From Paenibacillus sp. JDR-2 (GTDB taxonomy: Bacteria > Bacillota > Bacilli > Paenibacillales > Paenibacillaceae), in NCBI RefSeq assembly GCF_000023585.1, contig NC_012914.1, positions 2,681,001 to 2,745,000 on the forward strand: 64,000 bases of DNA. The letters run 5' to 3'. Of the stretch, positions 41,228-50,390 are shown piece after piece (position 1 is the stretch's first letter; each line of letters begins with the position of its first letter). Position numbers and translations under genes: made by a program. The notes under the pieces were generated by a model. That model did not search any database. It worked only from the letters and a program-made list of their open reading frames with translations, and was not told where the DNA came from.

Positions 41228-42877
41228 ATGACGATGACGGACCGGGAGAAGGACCGGGAACAAAAAAACGGGGAACCCCCGTTTATGTACATACCGGAAT
41301 CACAGAAAAACGAAGAACAGGGAATGGCAATCCCGACTCCTCCTTTTGAGTTAACCGAACGGACGGCTCAGCATGACCAGTCGCTTGCGAGACATGAAAA
41401 GGCGGACGGTGGTGAGGATGATGTTATCCCAGACAGTCTGGACGAGGTCTTCGAGCGTCTGGAGAACGAAGTCGGGTATAAAGTGAGCTTTGACATCGTC
41501 GTGCGGGAAATGACGTTTGGAGAAAGGCGTGTCGCCTTTTTCTACATGAATGGTTTGGCGAAGGATACGGTATTGACCGAAATTTTGAAGAGGCTTACTT
41601 ATTTGCAGCCGGATGATATAACGGGCGATGCTTTTCATGATTTCCTGCACTTGTATGTGCCTGCGGCACAGGTAGAGAAAAAGGAAAAATGGAATGAAAT
41701 GCTGACCTTTGTCTTGTCCGGCTCAACGGCGATGTTTATTGATAAAGAACCGCAAGCCATCATTATCGATGCCAAAGCCTTCCCGGCGCGCAATCCGGAG
41801 GAGCCGTCGCTAGAACGCGTTGTGCGCGGCAGCCGCGACGGCTTTGTCGAGACGCTGATGACGAACATTTCGCTCGTTCGCAGACGCTTGCGTGATCCCC
41901 AGCTCCGTTACGAGCTTCTCAGGGTCGGGGAGCGGACGCAGTCCGATATATGTATTGCTTATATTAACGACCTTGCGGATCCCGAGTTAGTCAAATCGAT
42001 TAAGGATAAAATCAAACTGGTGCATATTGACGGGCTGCCGCTTGCGGATAAGCAGCTGGAGGAAGCAACCGTTCAACGGGGGTGGAATCCGTTCCCGCTC
42101 GTAAGGTATTCCGAGCGCCCGGATGTTGTTGCCGCCCATTTGCTGGAAGGCTCCGTTGTGGTATTCGTGGATACTTCGCCAAGCGCGATGCTTCTGCCGA
42201 CAACCTTCTTTGACCTGATCCAGCATGCCGAGGAGAACCGGCAGACTCCGTTTATCGGAACCTATCTGCGGTGGGTCCGTTTTCTAGGGATTTTCTCTTC
42301 GTTGTTCCTGTTGCCTTTATGGCTCTTGTTCGTGGTCCATCCGGAGCTTAAGCCGCAGGCTCTAGCTTTCCTCGGACCGGAAAAAATCGGCAAGCTGCCG
42401 CTTATCGTACAGTTTCTGATCGTGGAAATTGGCGTTGATCTCATGAGGCTGGCTTCGGTGCATACGCCGTCCACGCTCGCCACGGCCGTTTCCCTCGTCG
42501 CGGCCATCATGGTTGGCGATATCGCGGTGAAGACCGGGCTTTTTATTAACGAGGTTATTCTCTATATGGCGATTGCGGCCATCGGGATGTTTGCGACGCC
42601 AAGCTATGAGCTGGGCCTTGCGAACCGGATCGTCAGGCTTGTGCTGATCGTCGCCGTCTCGTTGTTTAACGCGCCGGGATTTGTTATCGCTACGACTGCG
42701 ATTCTGATGATGCTGTGCATGCAGCGTTCGTTCAACCGCCCGTATATGTGGCCGTTTATTCCGTTTGATTACAGAGCGATGATGAACATCATCCTGAGGA
42801 AGCCGGTACTTAAAAACCGGACTCGTCCAAACCTTCTCCGCCCGCAGCAAAGCGACAAAATGCCGCGGACCGAATAG
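41228..42877 (+). CDS. spoVAF: Stage V sporulation protein AF (GerA-family)
   Basis: About 549 residues; ATG at 41228 follows AAAGG, and 41234 is also possible. A hydrophilic N-terminal domain (1 to about 340) with YMNGLAKDTVLTEILKRL and the GerA-type region PLVRYSERPDVVAAHLLEG, then five membrane helices (about 350-500) with FPLVIVEIGVDLMRLA-like sequence (LIVEIGVDLMRLASVHTP). SpoVAF belongs to the same fold as germinant receptor A subunits and works with FigP/SpoVA in germination. It follows spoVAB by 25 bp. Confidence 0.9.
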   Translation: MTMTDREKDREQKNGEPPFMYIPESQKNEEQGMAIPTPPFELTERTAQHDQSLARHEKADGGEDDVIPDSLDEVFERLENEVGYKVSFDIVVREMTFGERRVAFFYMNGLAKDTVLTEILKRLTYLQPDDITGDAFHDFLHLYVPAAQVEKKEKWNEMLTFVLSGSTAMFIDKEPQAIIIDAKAFPARNPEEPSLERVVRGSRDGFVETLMTNISLVRRRLRDPQLRYELLRVGERTQSDICIAYINDLADPELVKSIKDKIKLVHIDGLPLADKQLEEATVQRGWNPFPLVRYSERPDVVAAHLLEGSVVVFVDTSPSAMLLPTTFFDLIQHAEENRQTPFIGTYLRWVRFLGIFSSLFLLPLWLLFVVHPELKPQALAFLGPEKIGKLPLIVQFLIVEIGVDLMRLASVHTPSTLATAVSLVAAIMVGDIAVKTGLFINEVILYMAIAAIGMFATPSYELGLANRIVRLVLIVAVSLFNAPGFVIATTAILMMLCMQRSFNRPYMWPFIPFDYRAMMNIILRKPVLKNRTRPNLLRPQQSDKMPRTE

Positions 42878-43015
42878 AGGCCAAGAAATACAAATCAAAT
42901 GTGAATTTATCCATTTCTCTCAAGGTTAGATTGCGATATACTGTGGCTATTGGTGCAAATCGTAATCAACTTCTATTACGTTCCTGTAGTAGATATCTGA
43001 GGGGGAGCATAATTC

Positions 43016-44344
43016 GTGTACTTACATGGCACAAGCAAAATTAATGCCCAGGGACATTTGGAGATTGGCGGAGTTGATGTAACGGATCTGGCGAAAGAGT
43101 ACGGCACGCCGCTCTATATTGTCGACGAGACGCTTATTCGTCAACGGGCAAATGAATATGTATCCGCATTTAAGGAATCCGGCCTGAAATTCCAGGTTGC
43201 CTATGCAAGCAAAGCGTTCTCGGTTATGGCGATGTGCGCAATTGCCGATCAAGAAGGCTTGTCGCTCGACGTTGTATCCGACGGAGAGCTGTATACGGCT
43301 TTGCAAGCAGGTTTTCCAGCAGCCCGCATCCATTTCCACGGCAACAACAAAACGCCGGACGAAATCAACATGGCGCTGGACGCCAATATCGGTTGCTTCG
43401 TTGTAGACAACTTTGTAGAGCTGCGCATGCTGAATGCGCTTGCCGCAGACAAAGGCAAAAAAGTGAAAATCCTGTTCCGTATTACACCGGGCGTAGAAGC
43501 ACATACGCATGAATATATATCGACTGGCCAAGAAGACTCGAAGTTTGGCTTTGATCTTGGCAATGGTGCAGCAAAGCAAGCAATCCAGGAAGCACTTGAG
43601 CTCTCGAACCTTGAAATTCTGGGCGTGCATTCCCATATCGGCTCCCAAATTTTCGAAGTTGACGGCTTCCGCATGGCAGTTGATAAAGTTGTAGCGTTCG
43701 CCGTTCAAATCCGCGACGAGCTGGGGCTTACCTTTAAGGTGATCAACCTTGGCGGCGGCTTTGGCATCCGTTACGTGGAAGGCGACACTCCGCTTCCTGT
43801 AGCCCAATATGTTGCCGCCATTACCGACGCGGTTATTTCGAATTTCTCGGCCGCGGAATTCCCGCTGCCTGAGATTTGGGTTGAGCCGGGCCGCAGCATC
43901 GTTGGTGATGCGGGCACAACTCTGTATACCGTAGGCACGATGAAAGACATCCCTGGCGTACGCAAATATATCGCGGTGGACGGCGGCATGATGGATAACC
44001 CTCGTCCTGCCCTGTATCAATCCCAGTACGAAGCGATCCTGGCGAACCGCGCTAACGAAGCCAATACGGAAACCGTTACAATCGCAGGCAAAGCTTGCGA
44101 GAGCGGCGACAAGCTCATTATCGACCTTGAGCTGCCAAAAGCGGAAACGGGCGACTTGCTTGCCGTCTCCTGCACAGGCGCTTATAACTACTCGATGGCG
44201 AGCAACTACAACCGTTTCCGCCGTCCTGCCGTTGTCTTCGTAAAAGACGGCCAATCCGACCTTGTTGTACAGCGGGAATCGCTCGAAAATATCGTCGGTA
44301 ACGACGTAATTCCGGCAAGACTTCTCAAATCGCTTGCTAAGTGA
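43016..44344 (+). CDS. lysA: Diaminopimelate decarboxylase
   Basis: 442 residues from GTG with GAGGGGGAG. Converts meso-diaminopimelate to lysine with PLP. PLP lysine in YASKAFSVMAM (about 63), phosphate-binding glycine run VINLGGGFGIRY (about 245), CESGDKL and active-site Cys/Tyr region CTGAYNYSMASNYNRF near the C-terminus. A TATACT at 42937-42942 may be its -10, but the -35 is poor. In Bacillus lysA follows spoVAF as well. Confidence 0.97.
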   Translation: MYLHGTSKINAQGHLEIGGVDVTDLAKEYGTPLYIVDETLIRQRANEYVSAFKESGLKFQVAYASKAFSVMAMCAIADQEGLSLDVVSDGELYTALQAGFPAARIHFHGNNKTPDEINMALDANIGCFVVDNFVELRMLNALAADKGKKVKILFRITPGVEAHTHEYISTGQEDSKFGFDLGNGAAKQAIQEALELSNLEILGVHSHIGSQIFEVDGFRMAVDKVVAFAVQIRDELGLTFKVINLGGGFGIRYVEGDTPLPVAQYVAAITDAVISNFSAAEFPLPEIWVEPGRSIVGDAGTTLYTVGTMKDIPGVRKYIAVDGGMMDNPRPALYQSQYEAILANRANEANTETVTIAGKACESGDKLIIDLELPKAETGDLLAVSCTGAYNYSMASNYNRFRRPAVVFVKDGQSDLVVQRESLENIVGNDVIPARLLKSLAK

Positions 44345-44397
44345 GGGAGATTTTTGGTAACGTAGTCTTATTCGACATAGAAAGGTAGATGTTACAC

Positions 44398-44829
44398 ATG
44401 GCTAAACAAGCAAAAATCACACTTGAGAACGGTGCAGAAGTTATTCTCGACCTGTTCGAACAAGATGCTCCAAATACGGTAGCAAACTTCGAAAAGCTTG
44501 CAAACGAAGGTTTCTATAACGGCGTGGTATTCCACCGCGTTATTCCTGGCTTCGTTGCGCAAGGCGGTTGCCCTAACGGTACTGGCACAGGCGGTCCTGG
44601 CTACACGATCAATTGCGAGATCAACCCGAACAAACATGAGCGCGGTTCGCTCGCAATGGCACACGCAGGCCGCAACACAGGCGGAAGCCAGTTCTACATT
44701 GGCTACCAGCCGCAGCCGCATCTTGACGGCCAACATACGGTATTTGGCAAAGTTGCCAAAGGCATGGAGCATGTTGACGCGTTTAAAGGACGCGACAAAA
44801 TGCAAAAGGTTGAAGTTTACGAAGTTTAA
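44398..44829 (+). CDS. ppiB: Peptidyl-prolyl cis-trans isomerase (cyclophilin)
   Basis: 143 residues from ATG at 44398 ([12 protein letters not shown]); the ATG at 44389 is too close to AAAGG. Cyclophilin core: [13 protein letters not shown] with the catalytic Arg, [19 protein letters not shown], and [17 protein letters not shown]. Cytoplasmic, no signal peptide. Same position as in B. subtilis, between lysA and the rib operon. Confidence 0.95.
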   Translation: MAKQAKITLENGAEVILDLFEQDAPNTVANFEKLANEGFYNGVVFHRVIPGFVAQGGCPNGTGTGGPGYTINCEINPNKHERGSLAMAHAGRNTGGSQFYIGYQPQPHLDGQHTVFGKVAKGMEHVDAFKGRDKMQKVEVYEV

Positions 44830-44849
44830 TGTTAAGATACTAACAAATT

Positions 44850-44855
44850 TATAGT
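44850..44855 (+). promoter_or_regulatory. -10 element of the rib operon
   Basis: TATAGT about 10 bp before the FMN aptamer, so transcription would start near 44862 at the aptamer's first helix. No convincing -35 is visible upstream in the ppiB tail. Confidence 0.45.
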
Positions 44856-44865
44856 TTGTGGCTTA

Positions 44866-45064
44866 CCTTCGGGGCAGGGTGAAAATCCCAACCGGCGGTG
44901 ATCGAGCGGCGTCTGCACAACAGGAGTCACCTGCGTGCGGCGCTTTCTCGTCAGTCCGTGACCCGGGCCATCCCATGCAAGAGCGATTCATCGCATTGCG
45001 CGGGAAGGAACGGTGGACCTGGTGCAAATCCGGGACCGACAGTATAGTCTGGATGGGAGAAGGG
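44866..45064 (+). promoter_or_regulatory. FMN riboswitch (RFN element)
   Basis: Conserved RFN blocks are present in order: CCTTCGGGGCAGGGTG, AAATCCCAACCGGCGGTGA, TCAGTCCGTGACCCG, GGTGGACCTGGTGCAAATCC, GGGACCGACAGTATAGTC, GGATGGGAGAAGG. The first and last blocks close P1. The third variable arm is long (about 44905-44945) and a second long arm lies at about 44965-45008. It senses FMN and represses ribD-E-BA-H. Confidence 0.97.
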
Positions 45065-45144
45065 GACACATTTGATGCGTTTGCGTATGAGCGTTCATGC
45101 TTATTTTTCTTGTGCTTATTTTCACAAGTGGGATAGGTTTGTTT

Positions 45145-45206
45145 GAAATATAAGAAAGTATTACTGGACTTATATTTCATCCGCGAAAGGTTTGCGGTTC
45201 TTTTTT
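45145..45206 (+). terminator. Hairpins downstream of the FMN aptamer (first terminator candidate)
   Basis: GAAATATAAG (45145-45154) pairs perfectly with CTTATATTTC (45169-45178); immediately after, CCGCGAAA-GG-TTTGCGG (45181-45197, one bulge) is followed by TTCTTTTTT. The second is a plausible intrinsic terminator; the first may be its competing partner or a separate element. Confidence 0.6.
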
Positions 45207-45270
45207 GGAGCTGCATAGCCGTTTGTGTATGAATAGCTTTATTTTGCAAGCATGGAATGGTTATTTTTCC

Positions 45271-45308
45271 CACCCCCGTTGGCTAAGCTGGCTAATGGGG
45301 GTGTTTTT
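45271..45308 (+). terminator. Second terminator immediately before ribD
   Basis: CACCCCCGTT pairs with AATGGGGGTG (one G-U) around a 13-base loop, then TTTTT. It ends 7 bp before the ribD ATG, and its right arm holds the only Shine-Dalgarno-like GGGGGTG, so folding would both terminate transcription and hide the ribosome site. Confidence 0.75.
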
Positions 45309-45314
45309 GCATTT

Positions 45315-46421
45315 ATGGAAATTTTAAACGATTCGTATTATATGAGTCTTGCTCTTGAACTCGCCGCTAAAGCCTCCGGGCAGACCGGCATTAATCCGGT
45401 TGTTGGCTGCGTTGTTGTGAAGGACGGACGGATTATTGGCGTTGGTACCCACCTTAAGCGGGGAACAGGTCACGCAGAGGTACACGCGCTGCAGATGGCC
45501 GGTGACGAAGCGGAAGGGGCAACGGTGTATGTAACCCTTGAGCCGTGCAGCCATTATGGCAAAACACCGCCATGCTGCGAGCGCATTATTAATGCAAAGG
45601 CTGCTCGTGTCGTTGTGGCGACCACTGATCCCAATCCGCAGGTTGCGGGCAGAGGGATCGCGCGTCTCCGGGAGGAAGGCATCGAAGTTGAGGTTGGTCT
45701 GCTTGAAGAACAATCCCGGAGCATGAACGAGAAATTCAACAAATACATTACGTCCCGGCTGCCTTATGTAACGTTAAAGACGGCAAGCACGCTGGATGGG
45801 AAAATTGCTTCCCATACGGGAGACAGCCGCTGGATTACGGGTTCTACCGCACGCGAGCAGGTGCATACGCTGCGCCACCAGCACGAGGCGATTATGGTGG
45901 GCATTGGTACTTTGCTTGCGGATGATCCTCAACTGACGACCCGCGCGGCTGTTCCCGCGATTCATCCGGTTCGGATTATTGTGGACAGTCAGCTTCGCCT
46001 GCCGCTGGATGCTAGAGTAGTGACGGACGGCTTAGCCCGCACGATTGTACTCGCATCTGCGAAGGCTGATCCTTCTCGAGAGCAGGCGCTGACCGAAGCC
46101 GGCGTCGAAGTCATCCGCTGCGGTGACGGAGAGCAGGTTGTTCTGGCTGAAGCAATGCGCAAGCTTGGCGAGCTGGAGATTGGTTCGATTCTGCTGGAGG
46201 GCGGCGGCAAACTTAACGGGGCTATGCTGGAAGCCGGATTAATCGATAAGATTATGATCTACATGGCAGTAAAGATTATCGGCGGGCTTGACTCCCCCGG
46301 CACCTTTACGTTCGCCGGGTTCGAGAAAATGTCGGAGGCCATTGAACTGGATCATGTGAAGGTGGAAATGGCAGGAGAAGATATTTGTATATCGGGATAT
46401 CCTGTATACGGTAATGAATAG
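45315..46421 (+). CDS. ribD: Bifunctional riboflavin deaminase / reductase RibD
   Basis: 368 residues from ATG at 45315; earlier in-frame codons lie inside the terminator. N-terminal cytidine-deaminase-like domain with zinc site HAEVHAL and PCSHYGKTPPCCERI (about 50-90), C-terminal reductase domain with TLKTASTLDGKIA, GIGTLLADDPQLTTR and LLEGGGKLNGAMLEAGLIDK. Catalyses steps two and three of riboflavin synthesis. First gene of the FMN-controlled operon; ribE follows after 15 bp. Confidence 0.96.
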   Translation: MEILNDSYYMSLALELAAKASGQTGINPVVGCVVVKDGRIIGVGTHLKRGTGHAEVHALQMAGDEAEGATVYVTLEPCSHYGKTPPCCERIINAKAARVVVATTDPNPQVAGRGIARLREEGIEVEVGLLEEQSRSMNEKFNKYITSRLPYVTLKTASTLDGKIASHTGDSRWITGSTAREQVHTLRHQHEAIMVGIGTLLADDPQLTTRAAVPAIHPVRIIVDSQLRLPLDARVVTDGLARTIVLASAKADPSREQALTEAGVEVIRCGDGEQVVLAEAMRKLGELEIGSILLEGGGKLNGAMLEAGLIDKIMIYMAVKIIGGLDSPGTFTFAGFEKMSEAIELDHVKVEMAGEDICISGYPVYGNE

Positions 46422-46436
46422 ATTGGGGGAGTGCCC

Positions 46437-47108
46437 GTGTTTACCGGCCTGGTTGAGGAAGTTGGCACTTTAAGACGGGTTAAGAAACAAGGCGAAGCGA
46501 TGGTTCTGACGGTAGAAGCTTCAAAGGTTACGGAAGGGGTTGCCCTTGGCGACAGCATTTCCGTAAACGGCGTGTGTTTAACCGTCATTTCCTTCGACCG
46601 GACATCGTTTGATGCGGATGTCATGCCGGAGACATACCGGAAGTCCAATCTGCATCAGCTCCGCCCGGGCCAGGACGTGAATCTGGAGCGGGCAATGCTG
46701 GCCGGAGGCCGATTCGGCGGTCACATCGTGCAGGGGCATGTCGACGGAGTTGGCATGATCACCGGCCGGGAGACGGATGCGAATGCGGTTGTGTTCGCCA
46801 TTCGGCTGTCTGACGACGAAATGATGCGGTATGTCATTCCTAAGGGTTCTATTACGATTGATGGGATCAGCTTAACGGTGGTCAGTACCAATGCCACAGG
46901 CTTCTCGGTATCGGTGATCCCGCATACCTTGGGGGAAACCGCGCTGATGAACAAGAAAGCCGGCGATTCGGTCAATATCGAATGCGATGTCATCGGCAAA
47001 TACGTCGATCATCTTCTGCATTACAAACCCGCCGGCAGTTCAGGTTCTTCCGGGCGGACGGAATCAAAGCTTAGCGCAGCCTTTTTAAGCGAGAATGGTT
47101 TTCTATAA
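46437..47108 (+). CDS. ribE: Riboflavin synthase alpha chain
   Basis: 223 residues from GTG at 46437, giving MFTGLVEEVGTLRR; GTG at 46431 overlaps the ribosome site GGGGGAG. Two tandem lumazine-binding barrels: the first with SISVNGVCLTV and GGHIVQGHVDGVG, the second with SITIDGISLTVV and IPHTLGETAL. Dismutates two lumazines to riboflavin. C-terminal 20 residues are Ser/Gly-rich and probably flexible. Confidence 0.95.
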   Translation: MFTGLVEEVGTLRRVKKQGEAMVLTVEASKVTEGVALGDSISVNGVCLTVISFDRTSFDADVMPETYRKSNLHQLRPGQDVNLERAMLAGGRFGGHIVQGHVDGVGMITGRETDANAVVFAIRLSDDEMMRYVIPKGSITIDGISLTVVSTNATGFSVSVIPHTLGETALMNKKAGDSVNIECDVIGKYVDHLLHYKPAGSSGSSGRTESKLSAAFLSENGFL

Positions 47109-47143
47109 ATACTAGGGTAACCGGATAGCAGGGAGGGAAATTG

Positions 47144-48301
47144 ATGAATAGACAAGAGCTGGAACTGCAAGAAAATGTGTTTGACTCGATGGAAGCCGCG
47201 CTGGAGGATTTGAAAGCAGGCAAGCCGATTATCGTAGTAGACGACGAAGACCGCGAGAACGAGGGGGATTTGATTGCCCTGGCGGAGACCGCGTCTCCTG
47301 AAGTTATTAATTTCATGATTACGGAAGCACGCGGCCTGGTCTGTGTCCCTATTACGCGGGAACGCGCCGAGCAGCTTGATCTGCCGCCGATGGTCCAGCA
47401 TAATACGGATTACCATGGCACAGCCTTTACGGTATCCGTGGATCACGTATCCACGACGACGGGTATCTCAGCCTATGAACGCTCGCAGACGGTCAAATCA
47501 TTGATTGACCCAACGACGAAAGCAACGGATTTCCGCAAGCCGGGACATATTTTCCCGCTGGTTGCGAAGGATGGCGGCGTCATTCGCCGCGCGGGCCATA
47601 CGGAAGCCGGAATCGACCTTGCCCGCATGTGCGGCTCGGAGCCTGCGGCAGTCATTTGCGAGATTATTAAAGAGGATGGGACGATGGCCCGTCTTCCGGA
47701 TCTGATCGCATTCAAAGAGAAGCATAACCTGAAGCTGATCACCATCCAAGGAATGATTGCTTACCGCAACGCCAAGGAAAAGCTTGTTGACCGCATCGTA
47801 GAGGTTGATATGCCGACGGACTTCGGGAATTTCCGGGCGATTGCCTTCTCTAATCAGGCAGACGGCAAAGAGCATATCGCGTATGTCAAAGGCCGGATAG
47901 ATCCGGAGAAGCCTGTGCTTGTCCGCGTTCATTCGGAATGCCTGACAGGGGATGTCTTCCATTCACACCGCTGCCAATGCGGGCCGCAGCTGCAGTCGGC
48001 GCTTGAGCAAATCAATGAAGAAGGCAGCGGCATTCTTCTTTACATGCGTCAGGACAGTCAAGAGCTTGTAAATAAGCTGAAGAATTATTCCCAGCTCGAT
48101 CAGGGCGGGGACAAAAAAGATGCCAAGCCTAAGATGGATCTTCGCGATTACGGCGTGGGGGCACAAATACTGCGAGACCTTGGCGTCCGCCAGATGCGGC
48201 TGCTCACGAATAACCCGCGCAAGATCAGAGGCCTCGAAGGCCATGGAATCGAGATCGTTGAACGGGTGCCGATTGAAATCCGCGAAGCCGGCAAGAAGTA
48301 A
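47144..48301 (+). CDS. ribBA: RibBA: DHBP synthase with a degenerate GTP cyclohydrolase II domain
   Basis: 385 residues from ATG at 47144 with GGGAGGG. The RibB half (about 1-205) is intact: [45 protein letters not shown]. The RibA half keeps the zinc ligands ([20 protein letters not shown]), the Asp-X-Arg region MDLRDYG and LLTNNPRKI, but the usual GTP-binding loop EGRGIGL is replaced by DSQELVNK and the DTVEAN-x2-LG motif is missing; the segment is about six residues short. Whether it still makes the pyrimidine intermediate is uncertain. Confidence 0.92.
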   Translation: MNRQELELQENVFDSMEAALEDLKAGKPIIVVDDEDRENEGDLIALAETASPEVINFMITEARGLVCVPITRERAEQLDLPPMVQHNTDYHGTAFTVSVDHVSTTTGISAYERSQTVKSLIDPTTKATDFRKPGHIFPLVAKDGGVIRRAGHTEAGIDLARMCGSEPAAVICEIIKEDGTMARLPDLIAFKEKHNLKLITIQGMIAYRNAKEKLVDRIVEVDMPTDFGNFRAIAFSNQADGKEHIAYVKGRIDPEKPVLVRVHSECLTGDVFHSHRCQCGPQLQSALEQINEEGSGILLYMRQDSQELVNKLKNYSQLDQGGDKKDAKPKMDLRDYGVGAQILRDLGVRQMRLLTNNPRKIRGLEGHGIEIVERVPIEIREAGKK

Positions 48302-48343
48302 AGCAAGCCAAAATATTAGTCATAATGACCAGGAGGGCTTAAC

Positions 48344-48814
48344 ATGCCAAACGTATTTGAAGCAAGCGTAGTATCGGAAGGACTTAGATTTGGGGTAGTT
48401 GTTGGACGTTTTAACGAATTTATCTCGGGTAAGCTGCTCAGCGGTGCGCTTGACGGCTTCAAACGCCATGGCGCGCAAGACAACGATGTGGATATCGCTT
48501 GGGTACCGGGCGCATTTGAAATTCCTCTTATCGCGCAAAAAATGGCGGAAAGCGGAAAGTACGATGCCGTTATCACGCTTGGCGCCGTTATCCGGGGATC
48601 AACTCCGCACTTTGATTACGTGTGCAACGAAGCTGCGAAAGGCGTTGCCGCAATCGCCCTGAAAACAGGCGTGCCAACGATTTTTGGCGTATTGACGGTG
48701 GATTCGATCGAGCAAGCCATTGAGCGTGCGGGCACAAAAGCCGGAAATAAAGGCTATGAAGCGGCTGTTTCTGCAATAGAGATGGCAAATTTGTCGAAAT
48801 TACTGCATAATTAG
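48344..48814 (+). CDS. ribH: 6,7-Dimethyl-8-ribityllumazine synthase
   Basis: 156 residues, ATG with CAGGAGGGC. Condenses the pyrimidine and dihydroxybutanone phosphate; forms icosahedral 60-mers in Bacillus around riboflavin synthase. [20 protein letters not shown], and the catalytic His in [12 protein letters not shown] (about 88) are present, with [23 protein letters not shown] near the end. Last gene of the rib operon. Confidence 0.96.
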   Translation: MPNVFEASVVSEGLRFGVVVGRFNEFISGKLLSGALDGFKRHGAQDNDVDIAWVPGAFEIPLIAQKMAESGKYDAVITLGAVIRGSTPHFDYVCNEAAKGVAAIALKTGVPTIFGVLTVDSIEQAIERAGTKAGNKGYEAAVSAIEMANLSKLLHN

Positions 48815-48890
48815 AGTAATAGCTCAAATTATGCTGCGTTACTTGTTATAGGACGTCAGCCATTTGCGCATGGCAGGGGGATCGTAAGAA

Positions 48891-49670
48891 GTGACGATGC
48901 ATTACAAGTTGGAATCCTTTGAAGGACCGCTCGATTTGCTGCTTCATCTTATCGATAAGTCAGAAATCGACATCCATGAGGTTTCGATTAGTGAAATAAC
49001 GGATCAATACATGGATTACTTAAATGCGATGAAGGAATTGGAGCTGGAGCTGACAAGCGAATTCCTTGTTATGGCGGCAACGCTGCTTGCCATCAAGAGC
49101 AATCAGCTGCTGCCCAAACCTCCCGTCTTCGAGGACTTCTATGAAGAATGGCCGGATGACGGCCTTGATCCGAGGGACGAGCTTATTCAGAAGCTGGTCG
49201 AATATCGTAAATTCAAGCAAATTGCAGAGCAGCTTCGGGAGAAGGAACTGGAGCGCAGCCTTATTTATTCCCGCGAGCCGGATGATATGACGCCGTATAT
49301 GAAAGAAGAGATCGTCAATCCGCTTGAGGGCTTGCATATCTCCGATCTGATTGCCGCATTCCAGCGGGCGCTGCGCAGAGCGGCGCGCCGCAACATCGTG
49401 GCAACCGTGCAACGGGATGAAATCTCGGTTAAGGACCGGATTCGGGATATTGTTGAAGTCCTGAAGCAGTTCGAGATCGTACGGTTCTCCCGTCTGATCC
49501 GCGAGAATATGAACAAGCATGAGGTTGTTGTGACGTTCCTTGCTATTCTGGAGTTGATGAAGATGAAACATATTCGCTGCTTCCAGCATCAGCTGTTTGA
49601 TGATATCGTCATTCATTGGAGAGGAGAAGCGGCGGACAATGGATTATCCGAAGTTGAAATCGATTATTGA
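48891..49670 (+). CDS. scpA: Segregation and condensation protein A
   Basis: 259 residues from GTG at 48891 (GGGGGATCG about 10 bp upstream; ATG at 48897 is poorly spaced). Kleisin subunit bridging SMC heads. N-terminal SMC-binding domain with SFEGPLDLLLHLIDKSEIDI, a charged middle, and C-terminal winged helix with VVVTFLAILELMKMK. The 3' end overlaps scpB by 32 bp. Confidence 0.95.
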   Translation: MTMHYKLESFEGPLDLLLHLIDKSEIDIHEVSISEITDQYMDYLNAMKELELELTSEFLVMAATLLAIKSNQLLPKPPVFEDFYEEWPDDGLDPRDELIQKLVEYRKFKQIAEQLREKELERSLIYSREPDDMTPYMKEEIVNPLEGLHISDLIAAFQRALRRAARRNIVATVQRDEISVKDRIRDIVEVLKQFEIVRFSRLIRENMNKHEVVVTFLAILELMKMKHIRCFQHQLFDDIVIHWRGEAADNGLSEVEIDY

Positions 49671-50259
49671 AGGCCTGTTGTTTATGGCAGGCGACGAAGG
49701 ACTAAACAAACGGCAGCTAGCCGATATTTTGCAGCTTGAAGCTGATCTGGCGGCCGATCTTGTGTACGATCTTCACAGGGATTTGGCTCGCGAGCAGCGC
49801 GGGGTGCAGGTAACGGAGGTAGCCGGGGCATACCGGATGACTACGAATCCGGACCACGCCACCTACTTTGAGCGCATGGCGTATACGCCGACGCGTTCCC
49901 AGCTGTCGCAGGCAGCGCTTGAGACCTTGTCCATTGTGGCTTATCGCCAGCCGATTACCCGTATCGACATTGAGGAGATCCGGGGCGTCAAGAGCGACCG
50001 GGCGATTCAATCGCTTGTGTCCAAGGATTTAATTGAGGAGGTCGGACGGGCCGAGGCAATCGGCAGGCCGATTTTGTACGGAACAACGAAATCATTCCTG
50101 GATTATTTTGGATTGCCGAATATTAAAGCCTTGCCGGAACCTAAACAAGTCGATATCGAAGAGGCGCTCGAGGAACAGACGCAAATGCTGTTCGAGCGTT
50201 TGGGCGAACGCCAAACAACGATTGACGAGTTTATTCCGGTTCATGAAGACAAGGAATAA
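49639..50259 (+). CDS. scpB: Segregation and condensation protein B
   Basis: 206 residues from ATG at 49639, within scpA; the earlier ATG at 49597 is inside the coding sequence of scpA with no site. Two winged-helix domains (about 1-80 and 90-165), with YPKLKSIIEGLLFMAGDEGL, SQAALETLSIVAYRQPITR and IEEIRGVKSDRAI. Binds ScpA as a dimer in the SMC condensin. It ends at a strong terminator. Confidence 0.95.
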   Translation: MDYPKLKSIIEGLLFMAGDEGLNKRQLADILQLEADLAADLVYDLHRDLAREQRGVQVTEVAGAYRMTTNPDHATYFERMAYTPTRSQLSQAALETLSIVAYRQPITRIDIEEIRGVKSDRAIQSLVSKDLIEEVGRAEAIGRPILYGTTKSFLDYFGLPNIKALPEPKQVDIEEALEEQTQMLFERLGERQTTIDEFIPVHEDKE

Positions 50260-50307
50260 ACGGAATGTCAGGTTTTTCTAAAGAATGGTCGAAATGTTGA
50301 ACAATTG

Positions 50308-50354
50308 GTCCGTTATTTCCCGCAGAAGCGGGATAACGGACTTTTTTACTTTTT
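50308..50354 (+). terminator. Terminator after scpB
   Basis: GTCCGTTAT and ATAACGGAC with an inner CCCGC/GCGGG pair and an AGAA loop, then TTTTTTACTTTTTTAT. A long, nearly perfect stem. Confidence 0.95.
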
Positions 50355-50360
50355 TATCTA

Positions 50361-50390
50361 GTGACAATCGCGATGAAAGTTGGTTATAAT
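50361..50390 (+). promoter_or_regulatory. Sigma-A promoter of metNIQ
   Basis: GTGACA (50361-50366), 18 bp, TATAAT (50385-50390). The leader is about 90 nt and contains no S-box (SAM) or T-box features that I can see, so control of this methionine transporter differs from B. subtilis. Confidence 0.65.

Noticed and set aside
43022..44254. A 410-codon open frame on the minus strand opposite lysA
   Set aside because: It mirrors lysA, has no ribosome site or family similarity, and results from codon bias on the coding strand. Similar long antisense frames opposite folD, dxs and bkdB were dropped for the same reason.
44371..44377. TTCGACA, a 0A-box core upstream of ppiB
   Set aside because: A 7-mer is expected several times by chance in 64 kb, ppiB is a housekeeping gene, and there is no second box or matching promoter.
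46431..46436. GTG at 46431 as the ribE start
   Set aside because: It overlaps the ribosome site; GTG at 46437 gives the normal MFTGLVEE start and proper spacing.
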